DNA of 64,000 nt. It comes from Acinetobacter sp. MB5. GTDB taxonomy: Bacteria; Pseudomonadota; Gammaproteobacteria; Pseudomonadales; Moraxellaceae. Location of the stretch: positions 1-64,000 of the forward strand of contig NZ_POVU01000009.1 in the NCBI RefSeq assembly GCF_003261585.1, given 5' to 3'. The position numbers were made by a program, and so were the translations under genes. The notes under the pieces were generated by a model that worked only from the letters and a program-made list of their open reading frames with translations, made no database searches and was not told the origin of the DNA. Below are positions 28,687 to 38,779 of this stretch, one piece after another (within the stretch, counting starts at the first letter, position 1; every line of letters starts with the position of its first letter).

Positions 28687-29787
28687 TTATTTTAATATCT
28701 CGGCATAAAGTGCCAAGGTATTCTGACACATATCTCGCAGACTAAATTGAGTGACAGGTGCAACACTCACAGGGTGTTCAATATGCTTTTGAACACAATG
28801 CAGTAGGCTTGTTGTGTCATCCACTTCAATAAGACCTTGCGGATACACCTCAGACAAAATCTCAGCGACACCGCCACGTTTCCAGCCAATCACAGGTGTT
28901 CCGACAGATAACGCTTCTAAGGCGGTACGCCCGAAAGTTTCTGCCTGATTGGAAAGAGACAGCACCACATCGCTGAAAGCGAGCCATTCACGAATATCTG
29001 AGCGATGACCAACGAAAGTGATGTCCTCGGTTAATCCTTGCTGTTCTACACTCTTTTGTAATTCATCCAGATAAGCCTGTTTCTTGGCATCTGCACCGCC
29101 AACGACTAAAGCATGAACTTGTGGGTATTGCTGCTTGAGCTGAACCATCAATTGAATCAGGGTTTCATGTCCTTTTAGGCGCGTAATTCGTCCAGGGAGA
29201 CAGAGTAGAAACTTATTTTCAAGCTGTGGGTAATCCAAATAGACCTGATTGAGCCATTTCGCAGTTGGTTGATAGCCATGTGGAAATGCTTTGGGATCAA
29301 TACCACGGTAAATTCGTACAATATCTTGTGCTGGGCATTCTGGGTAATTCTGATGAATGTAATCCACGACGCTATCAGAGACTGCAATGACTTTTTCAGC
29401 ATGAGCCATGATGGCGCTGTAGCGGTTCACCGAATAAAAGCCATGTACCGTACTGATTAAATGTGGACGGCGTGCCGTGGGAATGCCCTTGAGTGCAAAA
29501 TGCGTGAGCCAAGCAGGCACGCGTGAACGCACATGTACAATATCAGGTTGATACTGTTCAATGACTTTTCTAAGCGGACGAATTTGCCATAAGCTCGACA
29601 ATGCTTTTTTATGAATGGGTAATTGAATATGTGTCGAACCTTCAGCTTCTAGTTCGGGTACTAAGCGCCCACCATTGGACACCACCAATGATTCATGGCC
29701 TTGTTGCACCAAAGCACGCGCAATTTCAAGGGTTCCACGTTCCACACCGCCACTGTTCAGTTCTGGAAGAAGTTGCATCACTTTCAT
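28687..29787 (-). CDS. lpsB: GT4-family glycosyltransferase, LpsB-like LOS core enzyme
   Basis: 366-aa GT-B fold glycosyltransferase. The N-terminal part has LPELNSGGVERGTLEIA (acceptor-side loop). The C-terminal sugar-nucleotide site includes LLCLPGRITRLKGHETLI near residue 195 and NQAETFGRTALEALSVGTPV near 285, with the two conserved Glu residues of the GT4 family. Length, sequence type and position beside a lipid A acyltransferase match what I recall of Acinetobacter LpsB, which builds the lipooligosaccharide core; the exact sugar is not predictable. It is 15 bp after the acyltransferase gene, so the two form an operon. Confidence 0.78.
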   Translation of the reverse strand: MKVMQLLPELNSGGVERGTLEIARALVQQGHESLVVSNGGRLVPELEAEGSTHIQLPIHKKALSSLWQIRPLRKVIEQYQPDIVHVRSRVPAWLTHFALKGIPTARRPHLISTVHGFYSVNRYSAIMAHAEKVIAVSDSVVDYIHQNYPECPAQDIVRIYRGIDPKAFPHGYQPTAKWLNQVYLDYPQLENKFLLCLPGRITRLKGHETLIQLMVQLKQQYPQVHALVVGGADAKKQAYLDELQKSVEQQGLTEDITFVGHRSDIREWLAFSDVVLSLSNQAETFGRTALEALSVGTPVIGWKRGGVAEILSEVYPQGLIEVDDTTSLLHCVQKHIEHPVSVAPVTQFSLRDMCQNTLALYAEILK

Positions 29788-29802
29788 GCTGAATTCCTGA
29801 TT

Positions 29803-30738
29803 TTAATAAATTTTGTCGTAGCCTTCAGGGCGGGTTTTAAAGCGGCGGTGAAACCACATGTATTGCGTTGGTGCAATACGGAGCTGATTTTCAATAATTT
29901 TATTCACGCGAGTTGCATCATCGACTTCATCATCAGAAGGCAGGTTTTCAACAGGCGGTTCAATCAAAATATGATAACGCGGATCGGCTTCATCGCCATG
30001 ACGGTAGAAATACAGCGGAATTGCTGCTGCTTTGCTAATTTTGAGCAAACGACGGTGCGCAGTCACAGTTGCGGCAGGTATACCGAAAAATGGTGCCATC
30101 ACGCCTTGTTTTAAGCCAAAGTCCTGATCGGGGCTATACCAGATCGCGCGGCCATTTTTCAGATGACGAATCAGACCACGCATATCATCATGGTCAATTT
30201 GGTTTTTATAAATCGTGGCACGACCACGGTAAATCAGCATATCCAGTAAAGGATTGTTTTGCGGGCGATACACCACATCAGGTTCAAAGTACTGTGCGCA
30301 GACATAGCCGCCTGCATCGAGCAAAGTGCTGTGTGTCCCCAGTAACAGCACACCCTGACCTTTTTGCTGAGCATGGGTGATGTGTTCCAAACCTTCGATG
30401 GTTACACGATCTTTAAACCATTTGGGTTTATACCAAGCATTCAGTGTTTCAAATGTACCGAGCATCATGTCGACAAAGACTTGCTTGGCCTGTTGTTCCA
30501 CTTCCGCTTGTGACCATTCAGGAAAACACACTTGCAGATTGCGAATTGTGGTTTTACGACGAGACTTGAGATATTTCCATGCCAAGTTCGCTAAAAGGTG
30601 TGCCAGACGGCGCTGAATAGCCCACGGTAACATGGCAAGCAGCATCAGAAAGACAATCGCAAGCCATACCCCCCAATATTTAGGGAGTAGAAAAGACCAT
30701 TGAAATTGACCTGGAATGTAATCTTGCTGTTTACTCAT
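29803..30738 (-). CDS. LpxL/LpxM-family lipid A acyltransferase
   Basis: 311-aa inner-membrane enzyme that adds a secondary acyl chain to lipid A using acyl-ACP. One membrane helix (GVWLAIVFLMLLAMLPWAI) near residues 23-41 is followed by the acyltransferase domain. The HX4D catalytic motif is GTHSTLLDAG near residue 130, and YSPDQDFG near 210 and a later PLYFYRHG are typical. Acinetobacter has LpxL and LpxM paralogues for laurate addition; I do not decide between them from sequence alone. It is the first gene of a two-gene operon with the LpsB-like glycosyltransferase. Confidence 0.85.
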   Translation of the reverse strand: MSKQQDYIPGQFQWSFLLPKYWGVWLAIVFLMLLAMLPWAIQRRLAHLLANLAWKYLKSRRKTTIRNLQVCFPEWSQAEVEQQAKQVFVDMMLGTFETLNAWYKPKWFKDRVTIEGLEHITHAQQKGQGVLLLGTHSTLLDAGGYVCAQYFEPDVVYRPQNNPLLDMLIYRGRATIYKNQIDHDDMRGLIRHLKNGRAIWYSPDQDFGLKQGVMAPFFGIPAATVTAHRRLLKISKAAAIPLYFYRHGDEADPRYHILIEPPVENLPSDDEVDDATRVNKIIENQLRIAPTQYMWFHRRFKTRPEGYDKIY

Positions 30739-30838
30739 ATGGCGATAAAAACTGAATAAAAAACTGCACGCAGTGTAGCATGAACTGATTTTTAAAATTC
30801 AACAGTTATCGCAATCCATATCATGGCTAAGAGATTGG

Positions 30839-31468
30839 TTAACGACGTTGTTCCAATAAAACGCGTAAGGCAAGTGCTGAAAGGACAGTGCCCATCAGCC
30901 ATTTTTGCAGTTGTGCCCAAGATGAATGCTGTTGTAAAAACTGAGCAATATGTGCTGCTGAAAATACAATCATGGCATTTACAGAGACACTGATCATAAT
31001 CTGGATTAGGCCTAAAGAGACAGATTGCATCAAAATATGCCCCTGTTCAGGATGTAAAAACTGAGGCAGCAGTGAGAGATACATAACCGCAATTTTGGGA
31101 TTGAGCAGATTGGTGAAGAAACCCATCAGAAATAATTTGTGTGGTTGGTCGTAGTTTAAAGATTTAACAGAAAAAACGTTTCCTTCAGAACGTATGGCTT
31201 TATAGGCTAAATATAGAAGATAGGCTGCACCTAATATTCGAATAGCATCGTAGGCATAGGGAATGGCAACCACAAATGAGGTAATGCCAAAGGCTGCACA
31301 AAGCATGTAAAACACAAAACCGAGAGCCACACCTGCTAGCGAAATTAGCCCTGCCAACCGACCTTGCGAAATTGAACGTGAAATCAGGTAAATCATATTT
31401 GGACCTGGCGTGAGTACCATCAGCAGGGACACTAGAGAAAATGCGAGGATTTGGCTCAGGTTAAGCAT
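30839..31468 (-). CDS. LysE/RhtB-family amino-acid exporter
   Basis: 209-aa inner-membrane protein with about six hydrophobic segments. The family signature is LMVLTPGPNMIYLISRSISQG at the N-terminus, trimmed here to TPGPNMIYLISRS, and NLLNPKIAVMYLSLLPQFL near residue 120. Relatives export lysine, threonine, homoserine lactone or other amino acids; the substrate here is unknown. It is a single gene with no obvious operon partner and diverges from the macro-domain gene. Confidence 0.88.
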   Translation of the reverse strand: MLNLSQILAFSLVSLLMVLTPGPNMIYLISRSISQGRLAGLISLAGVALGFVFYMLCAAFGITSFVVAIPYAYDAIRILGAAYLLYLAYKAIRSEGNVFSVKSLNYDQPHKLFLMGFFTNLLNPKIAVMYLSLLPQFLHPEQGHILMQSVSLGLIQIMISVSVNAMIVFSAAHIAQFLQQHSSWAQLQKWLMGTVLSALALRVLLEQRR

Positions 31469-31568
31469 AGATATGATTATTGATTTATAGTGATTGAGGT
31501 CATTATAAAGAGGCTTGTTGAATTTTTAAACAGCCTGCTTGATGAATAACATCAGATTGGAGATTGAG

Positions 31569-32120
31569 ATGAAAACAATCCGCATTATACAAGGAGATAT
31601 TACCGAACTCGCTGTGGATGCTATTGTCAATGCAGCAAATTCATCATTACTGGGCGGTGGGGGCGTCGATGGAGCAATTCATCGAAAAGGTGGCGCTGAA
31701 ATTTTAAAGGAATGTCAGCAGATACGCGCACAACAAGGCGGCTGTGCGGTGGGTCAGGCAGTCATTACCCATGCGGGCTTATTGCCTGCGAAATACGTGA
31801 TTCATACGGTTGGTCCGATTTGGCGAAATGGTATGTATGATGAAAATCAGTTTCTTGCAAATGCCTATCTGAATAGTCTCAAACTCGCAGAAGCCCATCA
31901 GTTGCACCGAATTGCATTTCCCAATATTTCAACAGGTGTGTATGGTTTCCCCAAAGCACGTGCGGTCAAAATTGCCTTAACCACTGTAATTGATTTTCTA
32001 AAAACCTCAACACAGGTTGAAGAAGTCATTTTTGTCTGTTTTGATCAGGAAAATTATCAGCTTTATCAGCAAGAAAGTTTAAGTCATGCCAAGCAGCAGA
32101 GCGATTTACGCTTACTTTAA
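31569..32120 (+). CDS. Macro-domain protein, YmdB-like ADP-ribose deacetylase
   Basis: 183-aa single macro domain. The ADP-ribose site is clear: [20 protein letters not shown] at residues about 22-41 and [14 protein letters not shown] near 125. Relatives such as E. coli YmdB hydrolyse O-acetyl-ADP-ribose, and some remove ADP-ribose from proteins or inhibit RNase III. ATG 31569 is chosen because GGAG lies 6 bases upstream; an in-frame ATG at 31539 lacks a ribosome-binding site. The small zinc-binding gene 17 bp downstream is probably co-transcribed. Confidence 0.9.
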   Translation: MKTIRIIQGDITELAVDAIVNAANSSLLGGGGVDGAIHRKGGAEILKECQQIRAQQGGCAVGQAVITHAGLLPAKYVIHTVGPIWRNGMYDENQFLANAYLNSLKLAEAHQLHRIAFPNISTGVYGFPKARAVKIALTTVIDFLKTSTQVEEVIFVCFDQENYQLYQQESLSHAKQQSDLRLL

Positions 32121-32137
32121 ATTCAAAGGAAAATACC

Positions 32138-32380
32138 ATGCTGGAACTTCGACCCAACTGTGAGAGTTGTAATACCGATTTAGCCGTAGATTCACAAGAT
32201 GTGCTGATTTGTTCTTTTGAATGCACCTTTTGCTTGGCATGTAGCGAGCAGATTTTAAATTTTATTTGCCCTAACTGTGGTGGAGAATTGGTTAAACGGC
32301 CTCTTCGCCCAAGCAATAAACTCGAAAAATATCCTGCTTCCACCCTACGTGTTTTTAATCCGAATTTAAAGAATCACTAA
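32138..32380 (+). CDS. Small Cys-rich protein, DUF1272
   Basis: 80-aa protein of the DUF1272 family. Paired cysteines (NCESC near residue 8, ECTFCLAC near 31, ICPNCGGEL near 46) form two probable zinc sites, and the end of the domain is KRPLRP. Function is unknown. AAAGGAAAATACC precedes the ATG. It is probably co-transcribed with the macro-domain gene, 17 bp upstream. Confidence 0.85.
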   Translation: MLELRPNCESCNTDLAVDSQDVLICSFECTFCLACSEQILNFICPNCGGELVKRPLRPSNKLEKYPASTLRVFNPNLKNH

Positions 32381-32457
32381 GCTTCCTGTGACAAGATCGG
32401 ACGTGTGGTTTGTAGTACACCGATACTCAGTTTGAATAATTCAATAAGGAAGCAGTA

Positions 32458-32850
32458 ATGAGCAGAATATGGCAAATGATGGGTGCAGCAACTTTAGTTT
32501 TTGCAGTGCAATCCAGTTTTGCAGCAGATCTTGGGCAGGATATGGAAATCTTGCAGAAGAATTATATGGTATTTCAACATACTCAAAATACCAATCAAGC
32601 ACTGACAGCTTTGACCGCCATGCAACAAGCAGCGCAAGATGCCAAGCAATCGATTCCGATGAAATTGATAGGTCAACCTGATAATAGTCCTGAGATTCAG
32701 CAGTATCATAAAGCATTCGACAATTTAGACTCTGAACTGAAGCAAACTATAGCTATGGTGAAAACTGGACATTTGCAGCAGGCGCGTGAACAGGCGATTC
32801 CTGTGATTGATCAGATCAAAAAGACCAATCACCAGAAATTTCGCGACTAA
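32458..32850 (+). CDS. cybC: Periplasmic cytochrome b562
   Basis: 130 aa with a Sec signal peptide ending SSFA-ADL. The mature protein is a four-helix bundle like E. coli cytochrome b562. The haem ligands are conserved: Met7 of the mature chain (ADLGQDM) and the His near the C-terminus (TNHQKFR, equivalent to His102). There is no CXXCH, so haem is held non-covalently. The biological role of soluble cytochrome b562 is not established. AAGGAAG lies upstream and a bidirectional terminator follows. Confidence 0.85.
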   Translation: MSRIWQMMGAATLVFAVQSSFAADLGQDMEILQKNYMVFQHTQNTNQALTALTAMQQAAQDAKQSIPMKLIGQPDNSPEIQQYHKAFDNLDSELKQTIAMVKTGHLQQAREQAIPVIDQIKKTNHQKFRD

Positions 32851-32881
32851 TCCACACTATAAAAATGAATGAACGCGAATG

Positions 32882-32910
32882 AAAAAACCACGCCGTAGCG
32901 TGGTTTTTTT
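32882..32910. terminator. Bidirectional terminator between cybC and uup
   Basis: AAAAAACCACGC-CGTA-GCGTGGTTTTTT forms a 12-bp perfect stem. It lies 31 bp after cybC and about 16 bp after the uup stop on the other strand, and is symmetric with T-runs both ways. Confidence 0.93.
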
Positions 32911-32925
32911 AGATACAACAGAGGA

Positions 32926-34839
32926 TTAATTGCCGTTGGACATATTTTCTAGTTCATCCCAACGCTCTAATTTTTCAAGCAGAACTTCTTCAATTTCTGC
33001 TAAGCGCTGACTGGCTTGAGTAGCTGCATCGGCATCTTTAACGAACCATGAACCATCAGCCAGTTTTTCTGAAAGTTCACTTTGCTCAGCTTCCAGATTC
33101 TCAATTTCAGCAGGGAGTTGTTCAAGCTCACGCTGATCTTTATAGCTGAGTTTCACTTTCTTGGTTGGTGCTGCTTGGGCAGCGAGCTTCTCGGCTTCTG
33201 CTTTCGCTTGGGCTTTTTTCACATCGGCTTTTTGATCAACGACTTTCTCATCAGGGCGTTGTAGTAAATAGTCCTGATAACCACCGATATATTCAGCAAT
33301 ACCGCCTTTACCATCAAACACCCAAGTTGAAGTTACCACGTTGTCCATAAAGGCACGGTCATGGCTGATTAACAGTAACGTGCCTTTGTATTCAGCCAGC
33401 ATTTCTTCAAGCAGCTCGAGTGTTACCATATCCAAGTCATTGGTCGGTTCGTCCATGACAATCAGGTTAGATGGCTTGAGCAAGAGTTTTGCCAGTAAGA
33501 CGCGGTTACGCTCACCACCTGACAAGGCTTTCACAGGCGTGCGGGCACGTTCAGGTGAGAACAAGAAGTCTTGTAAATAACTGTAGATATGACGGCGCTG
33601 ACCATTCACATCGACAAAGTCAGAACCTTCAGACACGTTGGCAGCCACCGATTTTTCAAGCTCAAGCTGGTTACGCAACTGGTCGAAGTAAGCCACTTCT
33701 AGCTGTGTACCTGTTTTCACTGTGCCTGTGTGTTCAACATCACCCAAAATGGCTTTAATCAGTGTGGTTTTACCAACACCATTATCACCGACAAGGCCGA
33801 TACGATCACCACGCATTACCAATGCAGAGAAGTCTTTAATGAGCGGTTTGTCGCCATATTGAACACTCAAATGCTCAATATCAAAGACCAGTTTGCCTGA
33901 GCGCTGTGCTTCCTGAACGCCCATGTTGACTTTGCCTTGCTGGAAGCGACGTGCTTTGGATTCTTCACGTAAGGCTTTTAATGCGCGCACACGACCTTCA
34001 TTACGGGTACGACGCGCTTTAATGCCTTGGCGAATCCAAGCTTCTTCTTCAGCCAGTTTTTTGTCAAACAAGGCATTTTGCTTTTCTTCAGCTTCAAGCT
34101 GTTGGGCTTTCAGTTCTAGGTAACGTGAATAGTTACCTTCAAAGCTGCGCAATGTGCCGCGATCAAGTTCGACAATTCGTGTGGCTAAGCTGTCTACAAA
34201 TGCACGGTCATGCGAAATAAATAACAGGGTTAAGTTATTTTGATCGAGTAAGAATTTTTCTAACCATTCGATACTTTCGACATCCAAATGGTTGGTTGGT
34301 TCGTCGAGTAAAAGTACATCAGGTTGAGTTAAAAGTGCGCGAGCCAATAGTACGCGACGTTTACGACCACCTGATAAATCAGCCAAATCGGCATTTGGGT
34401 CTAAGCCCATTTTGCCCAAAATGGTGTTGACCTTGTTTTCAAGTGACCAGCCATCAAGCTGATCGAGTTTGTGTTGCAGGTCGCCCATGCGTTCGCAGGC
34501 AGCCATATCACCAAGTACGCAAGCATCGCTGGCAGTATGATATTGTTTTAAAACTTCAGCCGCTTCACCTGCGCCATCGGCGACGATGTCGGCAACTTTA
34601 CCCGAATCCATCGGTACATCTTGGGCAAGCATGGAAATGGTTAAGCCATTTTGCACTAAAACTTCACCATGATCGGGCAATAAGCTTCCCTCAATCAGTT
34701 TAAGTAAAGTAGACTTACCCTCGCCGTTGCGCCCAATCAAACACACTCGTTCGCCACGTTCCAAATTAAAGTTCGCGCCGTCGAGAAGGGCAGGTCCACC
34801 AAATGCAAGTTGGACATCCCTTAAAGTAATATAGGCCAT
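32926..34839 (-). CDS. uup: ABC-F ATPase Uup
   Basis: 637-aa soluble duplicated ATPase of the ABC-F type with no membrane segments. Walker A motifs are GRNGEGKST and GDNGVGKTT; signatures are LSGGRKRRVLLARAL and LSGGERNRVLLAKLL; Walker B motifs are LLLDEPTNHLD and IVMDEPTNDLD. The long C-terminal coiled-coil extension (about residues 545-637) distinguishes Uup from other ABC-F proteins and binds DNA in E. coli. Uup acts on ribosomes and affects precise transposon excision. Its start is 35 bp from the divergent slyX start. Confidence 0.94.
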   Translation of the reverse strand: MAYITLRDVQLAFGGPALLDGANFNLERGERVCLIGRNGEGKSTLLKLIEGSLLPDHGEVLVQNGLTISMLAQDVPMDSGKVADIVADGAGEAAEVLKQYHTASDACVLGDMAACERMGDLQHKLDQLDGWSLENKVNTILGKMGLDPNADLADLSGGRKRRVLLARALLTQPDVLLLDEPTNHLDVESIEWLEKFLLDQNNLTLLFISHDRAFVDSLATRIVELDRGTLRSFEGNYSRYLELKAQQLEAEEKQNALFDKKLAEEEAWIRQGIKARRTRNEGRVRALKALREESKARRFQQGKVNMGVQEAQRSGKLVFDIEHLSVQYGDKPLIKDFSALVMRGDRIGLVGDNGVGKTTLIKAILGDVEHTGTVKTGTQLEVAYFDQLRNQLELEKSVAANVSEGSDFVDVNGQRRHIYSYLQDFLFSPERARTPVKALSGGERNRVLLAKLLLKPSNLIVMDEPTNDLDMVTLELLEEMLAEYKGTLLLISHDRAFMDNVVTSTWVFDGKGGIAEYIGGYQDYLLQRPDEKVVDQKADVKKAQAKAEAEKLAAQAAPTKKVKLSYKDQRELEQLPAEIENLEAEQSELSEKLADGSWFVKDADAATQASQRLAEIEEVLLEKLERWDELENMSNGN

Positions 34840-34874
34840 AGAGTTTCCTAAAATCTCAAATTGAGGAGTGTTAA

Positions 34875-35117
34875 ATGACTAAACCACCATACGATGATCA
34901 AGCGTCATTTTCCGCACCCATTGAAGATTTGCAAGTCCGAATTGCATTTTTAGATGATTTAGTTGAACAATTAAATGAGCAACTGGCTCGTCAAAGTCAG
35001 GAAATTGCGGATTTACAAAAACAAATGCAGTTATTGTATCAGCGCGTTGAGGCTGCCGATTTGTCTGAAGGCGTTGCGCCGTTTGACCCAATGACCAATA
35101 AACCACCACATTACTAA
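34875..35117 (+). CDS. slyX: SlyX family protein
   Basis: 80-aa protein: a coiled coil over residues about 18-58 (IEDLQVRIAFLDDLVEQLNE trimmed at 20) and the conserved C-terminal Lys-Pro-Pro-His-Tyr ending typical of SlyX. Function is unknown; the E. coli gene lies beside slyD. TTGAGGAG precedes ATG 34875. Only 35 bp separate it from the divergent uup start, so its promoter probably lies within the uup coding region. Confidence 0.88.
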   Translation: MTKPPYDDQASFSAPIEDLQVRIAFLDDLVEQLNEQLARQSQEIADLQKQMQLLYQRVEAADLSEGVAPFDPMTNKPPHY

Positions 35118-35579
35118 ATTATCGTTACACCTGTTTCAAGACGACAGCATTGTTGTGTACATGCGTATTTGGGCTTGAACAACGTGAATACAATGGCTGC
35201 ACATCAACAAATACTTTTCGCTATAACAAAATATCCAAAAGTGATGAATTCAATATGACTTTGGGTTTGTGGTCTCTTCATCTACACATGTCAAATTTTC
35301 AGTTAACGTGATTGATGTGTGGATTTTCCTATTTGCTAAAGCATCAACCTGATCTGGATTTTACGGATATAAAACTACAGCGTTGATTGTGGCATGGCAT
35401 CTATTTATGGCTCGAGAGTATATTTTCATATCACCCTAAAAATCAGTTTTTCATCATTCAAATTGAAAATATGATGACAAATACATACATCCTGATCTGC
35501 ACTTGATCAGGAAAACTTGCCTTTTCTATTCAGCTTATGTAACTCTAATATAAAGATGAATAGATGAAGAACGTCAGGT
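35118..35579. other. 462-bp gene-free stretch with inverted repeats
   Basis: No convincing protein or RNA gene is seen. Two inverted repeats stand out near its 3' end: TCATCAT/ATGATGA at 35451-35477, and a perfect TCCTGATC/GATCAGGA with a 7-nt loop at 35490-35512. Neither has a T-run, so they are more likely operators or leader hairpins of the next gene than terminators. The remainder is A/T-rich and uninterpreted. Confidence 0.5.
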
Positions 35580-36020
35580 ATGGGGCTTTGGATTACCATT
35601 ATTATTGTGGTGTTTGTGCTTGGGTCAATTTTAGGATTGAGGGTCAATCCACGGGAAAAAGCACTGGGAATCATGCGTGACAAAGCGCGCAAGATTGGAT
35701 TGCATCCCCGTTTAATCGTTGCACCTGACTGGACAAATATTCCCAAAGCCACTGAAAGCCGTGCCAGTATGGTGGCCTATTACAGTGTGCTATTACCTGA
35801 AGCGAAACTACCTTTAATGCGTGCCCGAATTCAGGACGATAAGTTGGAACTGGTGTATGGGGATGAGAAATTTAAAGATTATCCCATTGCATTAAAGGGG
35901 ATTTATGCTATTGATATGCAGGCAAACTGTGTGGGTGCGTATTGGGATGAACATGCAGACTTACATGCGACCCAATTAGAAGCAATGAAAGCATACTTAA
36001 CAGCTTTGGCTGAACGTTAA
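35580..36020 (+). CDS. Conserved hypothetical membrane-anchored protein upstream of topA
   Basis: 146 aa. An N-terminal hydrophobic helix (WITIIIVVFVLGSILGL, residues 4-20) is followed by a soluble domain beginning RVNPREKALGIMRDKARKIGLHPRL. The rest is mixed alpha/beta with DWTNIPK and GAYWDEHADLH. I do not recognise the domain. The anchor suggests an inner-membrane protein with the domain in the cytoplasm. It ends 29 bp before topA on the same strand, so they are probably co-transcribed. The ribosome-binding site is weak (AGG immediately before ATG). Confidence 0.75.
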   Translation: MGLWITIIIVVFVLGSILGLRVNPREKALGIMRDKARKIGLHPRLIVAPDWTNIPKATESRASMVAYYSVLLPEAKLPLMRARIQDDKLELVYGDEKFKDYPIALKGIYAIDMQANCVGAYWDEHADLHATQLEAMKAYLTALAER

Positions 36021-36049
36021 AATTTTAGAAATAGGAAACGAATACCATT

Positions 36050-38695
36050 ATGGCGAATGCTCCTCGGTCTAGCGCTAAAACGACTACAGAACAATCCGAA
36101 AGTGCGACTAAAAAACGCGCACTGGTGATTGTGGAGTCGCCAGCCAAAGCGAAAACCATTAACAAGTATTTGGGGAATGAATATATCGTCAAGTCTTCGG
36201 TCGGTCACGTTCGTGACTTGCCGACAGGCGGTTCAGCCAACAAAACGGGTGAGAAAAAACCAGCCACCCGTACCAAATTAACCGATGCCGAAAAACAGCA
36301 AAAATCACAGCTTGCTCTGATTAACCGTATGGGTGTTGATCCTGAACATGATTGGGCCGCGCATTATGAAGTTTTGCCAGGCAAAGAACATGTGGTTGCT
36401 GAGTTAAAAAAACTGGCTTCACAAGTTGATGAAATCTATCTCGCAACGGATTTGGACCGTGAAGGGGAAGCGATTGCTTGGCATTTACGTGAAGTGATCG
36501 GTGGTGCTGATTCGCGTTATCAACGTGTGGTGTTTAACGAAATTACCAAAAATGCCATTCAGGAAGCGTTTAAGCATCCTACCCGTTTAGATATCCATCG
36601 TGTCAATGCACAACAGGCACGTCGTTTTCTAGACCGTGTCGTAGGCTTTATGATTTCTCCTTTACTTTGGGAGAAAATTGCACGTGGTCTATCAGCAGGA
36701 CGCGTTCAATCTGTTGCGGTTAAACTGGTGGTAGAGCGTGAGCGTGAAATTCGTGCCTTTATCCCAGAAGAATATTGGCAAGTCTTTGCTGACACCAAAT
36801 CTTTGAACGATGACATTCGTCTAGAAGCGGTCAAGCAAGCAGGCAAAACACTCAAATTACGCAATAAAGCAGAAACCGACGCTTTATTGAATATTTTAAA
36901 AGGCGCTGAATATAAAGTTGCCAACCGCGAGGATAAACCGACCAAGGTTAATCCAAGTGCACCATATATCACCTCAACTCTACAGCAAGCAGCCAGTACG
37001 CGTTTAGGTTTCTCTGTGAAGAAAACCATGATGTTGGCGCAGCGTTTGTACGAAGCAGGTTTTATTACCTATATGCGTACCGACTCGACTTTCTTGAGTG
37101 ATGATGCGGTGAATATGGTGCGTCACCATATTGAAACGGAATTTGGTGCTAAATACCTGCCAGCAAAACCAAATCGTTATGGCAATAAAGCGGGTGCACA
37201 AGAAGCCCATGAAGCAATTCGTCCATCTAATGTAGCCCTTTCAGGTGATCAACTGGTGGGTGTGGAACGTGATGCCCAGCGTTTGTATGATTTAATCTGG
37301 CGCCAATTTGTGGCATGTCAGATGACACCAGCAGAATATCTATCTTCTACAATTTTGGTCGATGCCAATGGTGTTGAACTAAAAGCCAAAGGTCGTACTC
37401 TGGTATTTGATGGCTTTACTAAAGTCCGTGGTCAAAACAAGTCTGATGATGATGTGTTGTTGCCTGCTGTGAAAGTCGGTGAAGTCCTTAATCTGGAAAA
37501 ACTTGATCCATCACAACATTTCACCAAGCCACCAGCACGTTTTACTGAGGCGTCATTGGTCAAAGAGTTGGAAAAGCGTGGGATTGGTCGACCATCGACC
37601 TATGCTGCGATTATTTCGACCATTCAGGAACGCGGTTACGTCAAACTGGAAAACCGTCGTCTCTTTGCGGAAAAAATGGGTGAGATTGTCACTGACCGCT
37701 TGGATGAAAGTTTTAACAACCTGATGAACTATGCATTTACTGCGGATCTTGAAGGTCAGCTCGATAGAGTTGCAACAGGTGAGCGTAACTGGAAAGAGTT
37801 ACTCGACACGTTCTATGGTGACTTTAAAAACCGTTTAACAGTCGCACAAGGCGATCATGGCATGCGCCGTAATCAGCCTGTAGAAGTGGCTGATGTTCAC
37901 TGTCCAGAATGTAGCCGTCCAATGCAGATTCGTACGGGAACAACAGGTGTATTCCTCGGTTGTTCGGGCTATAACTTGCCACCGAAAGAACGTTGTAAAG
38001 GTACGCTCAACCTGACGCCAGTTGAGTCTTTAGCGGTGCTATCCGATGATGATAGTGCTGAAACTGCCGATCTTATGTCTAAACGCCGTTGTCCAAAATG
38101 TGGTACGGCAATGGACAGCTATGTGATTGATGGTGGTCGTAAACTGCATATTTGCGGGAATAACCCAGACTGTGAAGGTTATGAACTTGAAGAAGGTGAG
38201 TTCAAGATCAAAGGGTACGATGGCCCGACCATTCCATGTGACAAATGTGATGGCGAAATGCAGTTAAAAACTGGACGTTTTGGCCCTTACTTTGCCTGCA
38301 TGAGTTGTGACAATACCCGTAAAGTTCTGAAAAATGGTCAACCTGCACCTCCACGTGTTGATCCAATTAAAATGGAACATCTCCGTTCAGCAAAACATGA
38401 TGATTTCTTCGTGTTGAGAGATGGTGCAGCAGGTCTGTTTTTGGCAGCAAGTAAGTTTCCGAAAATTCGTGAAACTCGTGCACCAAAAGTGGCAGAGCTG
38501 CGTACGGTGGCTGAACAGCTTGATCCGAAATATCAGTATTTGTTGCAAGCACCCGATGCTGACCCAGAAGGCAATGTAACCATTGTCAAATTCAGTCGTA
38601 AAAATCAGGCACAGTATATTGGTTCTGAAAATGCTGAAGGCAAGCCGACCAAATGGAGTCTTGTTTATCAGGATAGTAAGTGGATTGAAGGTTAA
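36050..38695 (+). CDS. topA: DNA topoisomerase I
   Basis: Type IA topoisomerase that relaxes negative supercoils behind polymerases; 881 aa. The TOPRIM domain has [17 protein letters not shown] near residue 26 and [15 protein letters not shown] near 130. The catalytic tyrosine is in [11 protein letters not shown], near residue 341. Three C-terminal tetracysteine zinc ribbons follow: [18 protein letters not shown] and CDKCDGEMQ, each with a second Cys pair. The N-terminal 20 residues are a Ser/Thr/Lys-rich extension. A terminator follows within 50 bp. Confidence 0.96.
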   Translation: MANAPRSSAKTTTEQSESATKKRALVIVESPAKAKTINKYLGNEYIVKSSVGHVRDLPTGGSANKTGEKKPATRTKLTDAEKQQKSQLALINRMGVDPEHDWAAHYEVLPGKEHVVAELKKLASQVDEIYLATDLDREGEAIAWHLREVIGGADSRYQRVVFNEITKNAIQEAFKHPTRLDIHRVNAQQARRFLDRVVGFMISPLLWEKIARGLSAGRVQSVAVKLVVEREREIRAFIPEEYWQVFADTKSLNDDIRLEAVKQAGKTLKLRNKAETDALLNILKGAEYKVANREDKPTKVNPSAPYITSTLQQAASTRLGFSVKKTMMLAQRLYEAGFITYMRTDSTFLSDDAVNMVRHHIETEFGAKYLPAKPNRYGNKAGAQEAHEAIRPSNVALSGDQLVGVERDAQRLYDLIWRQFVACQMTPAEYLSSTILVDANGVELKAKGRTLVFDGFTKVRGQNKSDDDVLLPAVKVGEVLNLEKLDPSQHFTKPPARFTEASLVKELEKRGIGRPSTYAAIISTIQERGYVKLENRRLFAEKMGEIVTDRLDESFNNLMNYAFTADLEGQLDRVATGERNWKELLDTFYGDFKNRLTVAQGDHGMRRNQPVEVADVHCPECSRPMQIRTGTTGVFLGCSGYNLPPKERCKGTLNLTPVESLAVLSDDDSAETADLMSKRRCPKCGTAMDSYVIDGGRKLHICGNNPDCEGYELEEGEFKIKGYDGPTIPCDKCDGEMQLKTGRFGPYFACMSCDNTRKVLKNGQPAPPRVDPIKMEHLRSAKHDDFFVLRDGAAGLFLAASKFPKIRETRAPKVAELRTVAEQLDPKYQYLLQAPDADPEGNVTIVKFSRKNQAQYIGSENAEGKPTKWSLVYQDSKWIEG

Positions 38696-38717
38696 GACCT
38701 TCGTTTGAAATTGATTT

Positions 38718-38748
38718 AAAAATGCTGGCAAATTTGCTGGCATTTTTT
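38718..38748 (+). terminator. Terminator of topA
   Basis: AAAAATGC...GCATTTTT outer stem with an inner GCAAA/TTTGC palindrome, followed by Ts, about 25 bp after the topA stop. Confidence 0.85.
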
Positions 38749-38779
38749 ATAGAACAACAATAAATAGGTACTTGAGGAT

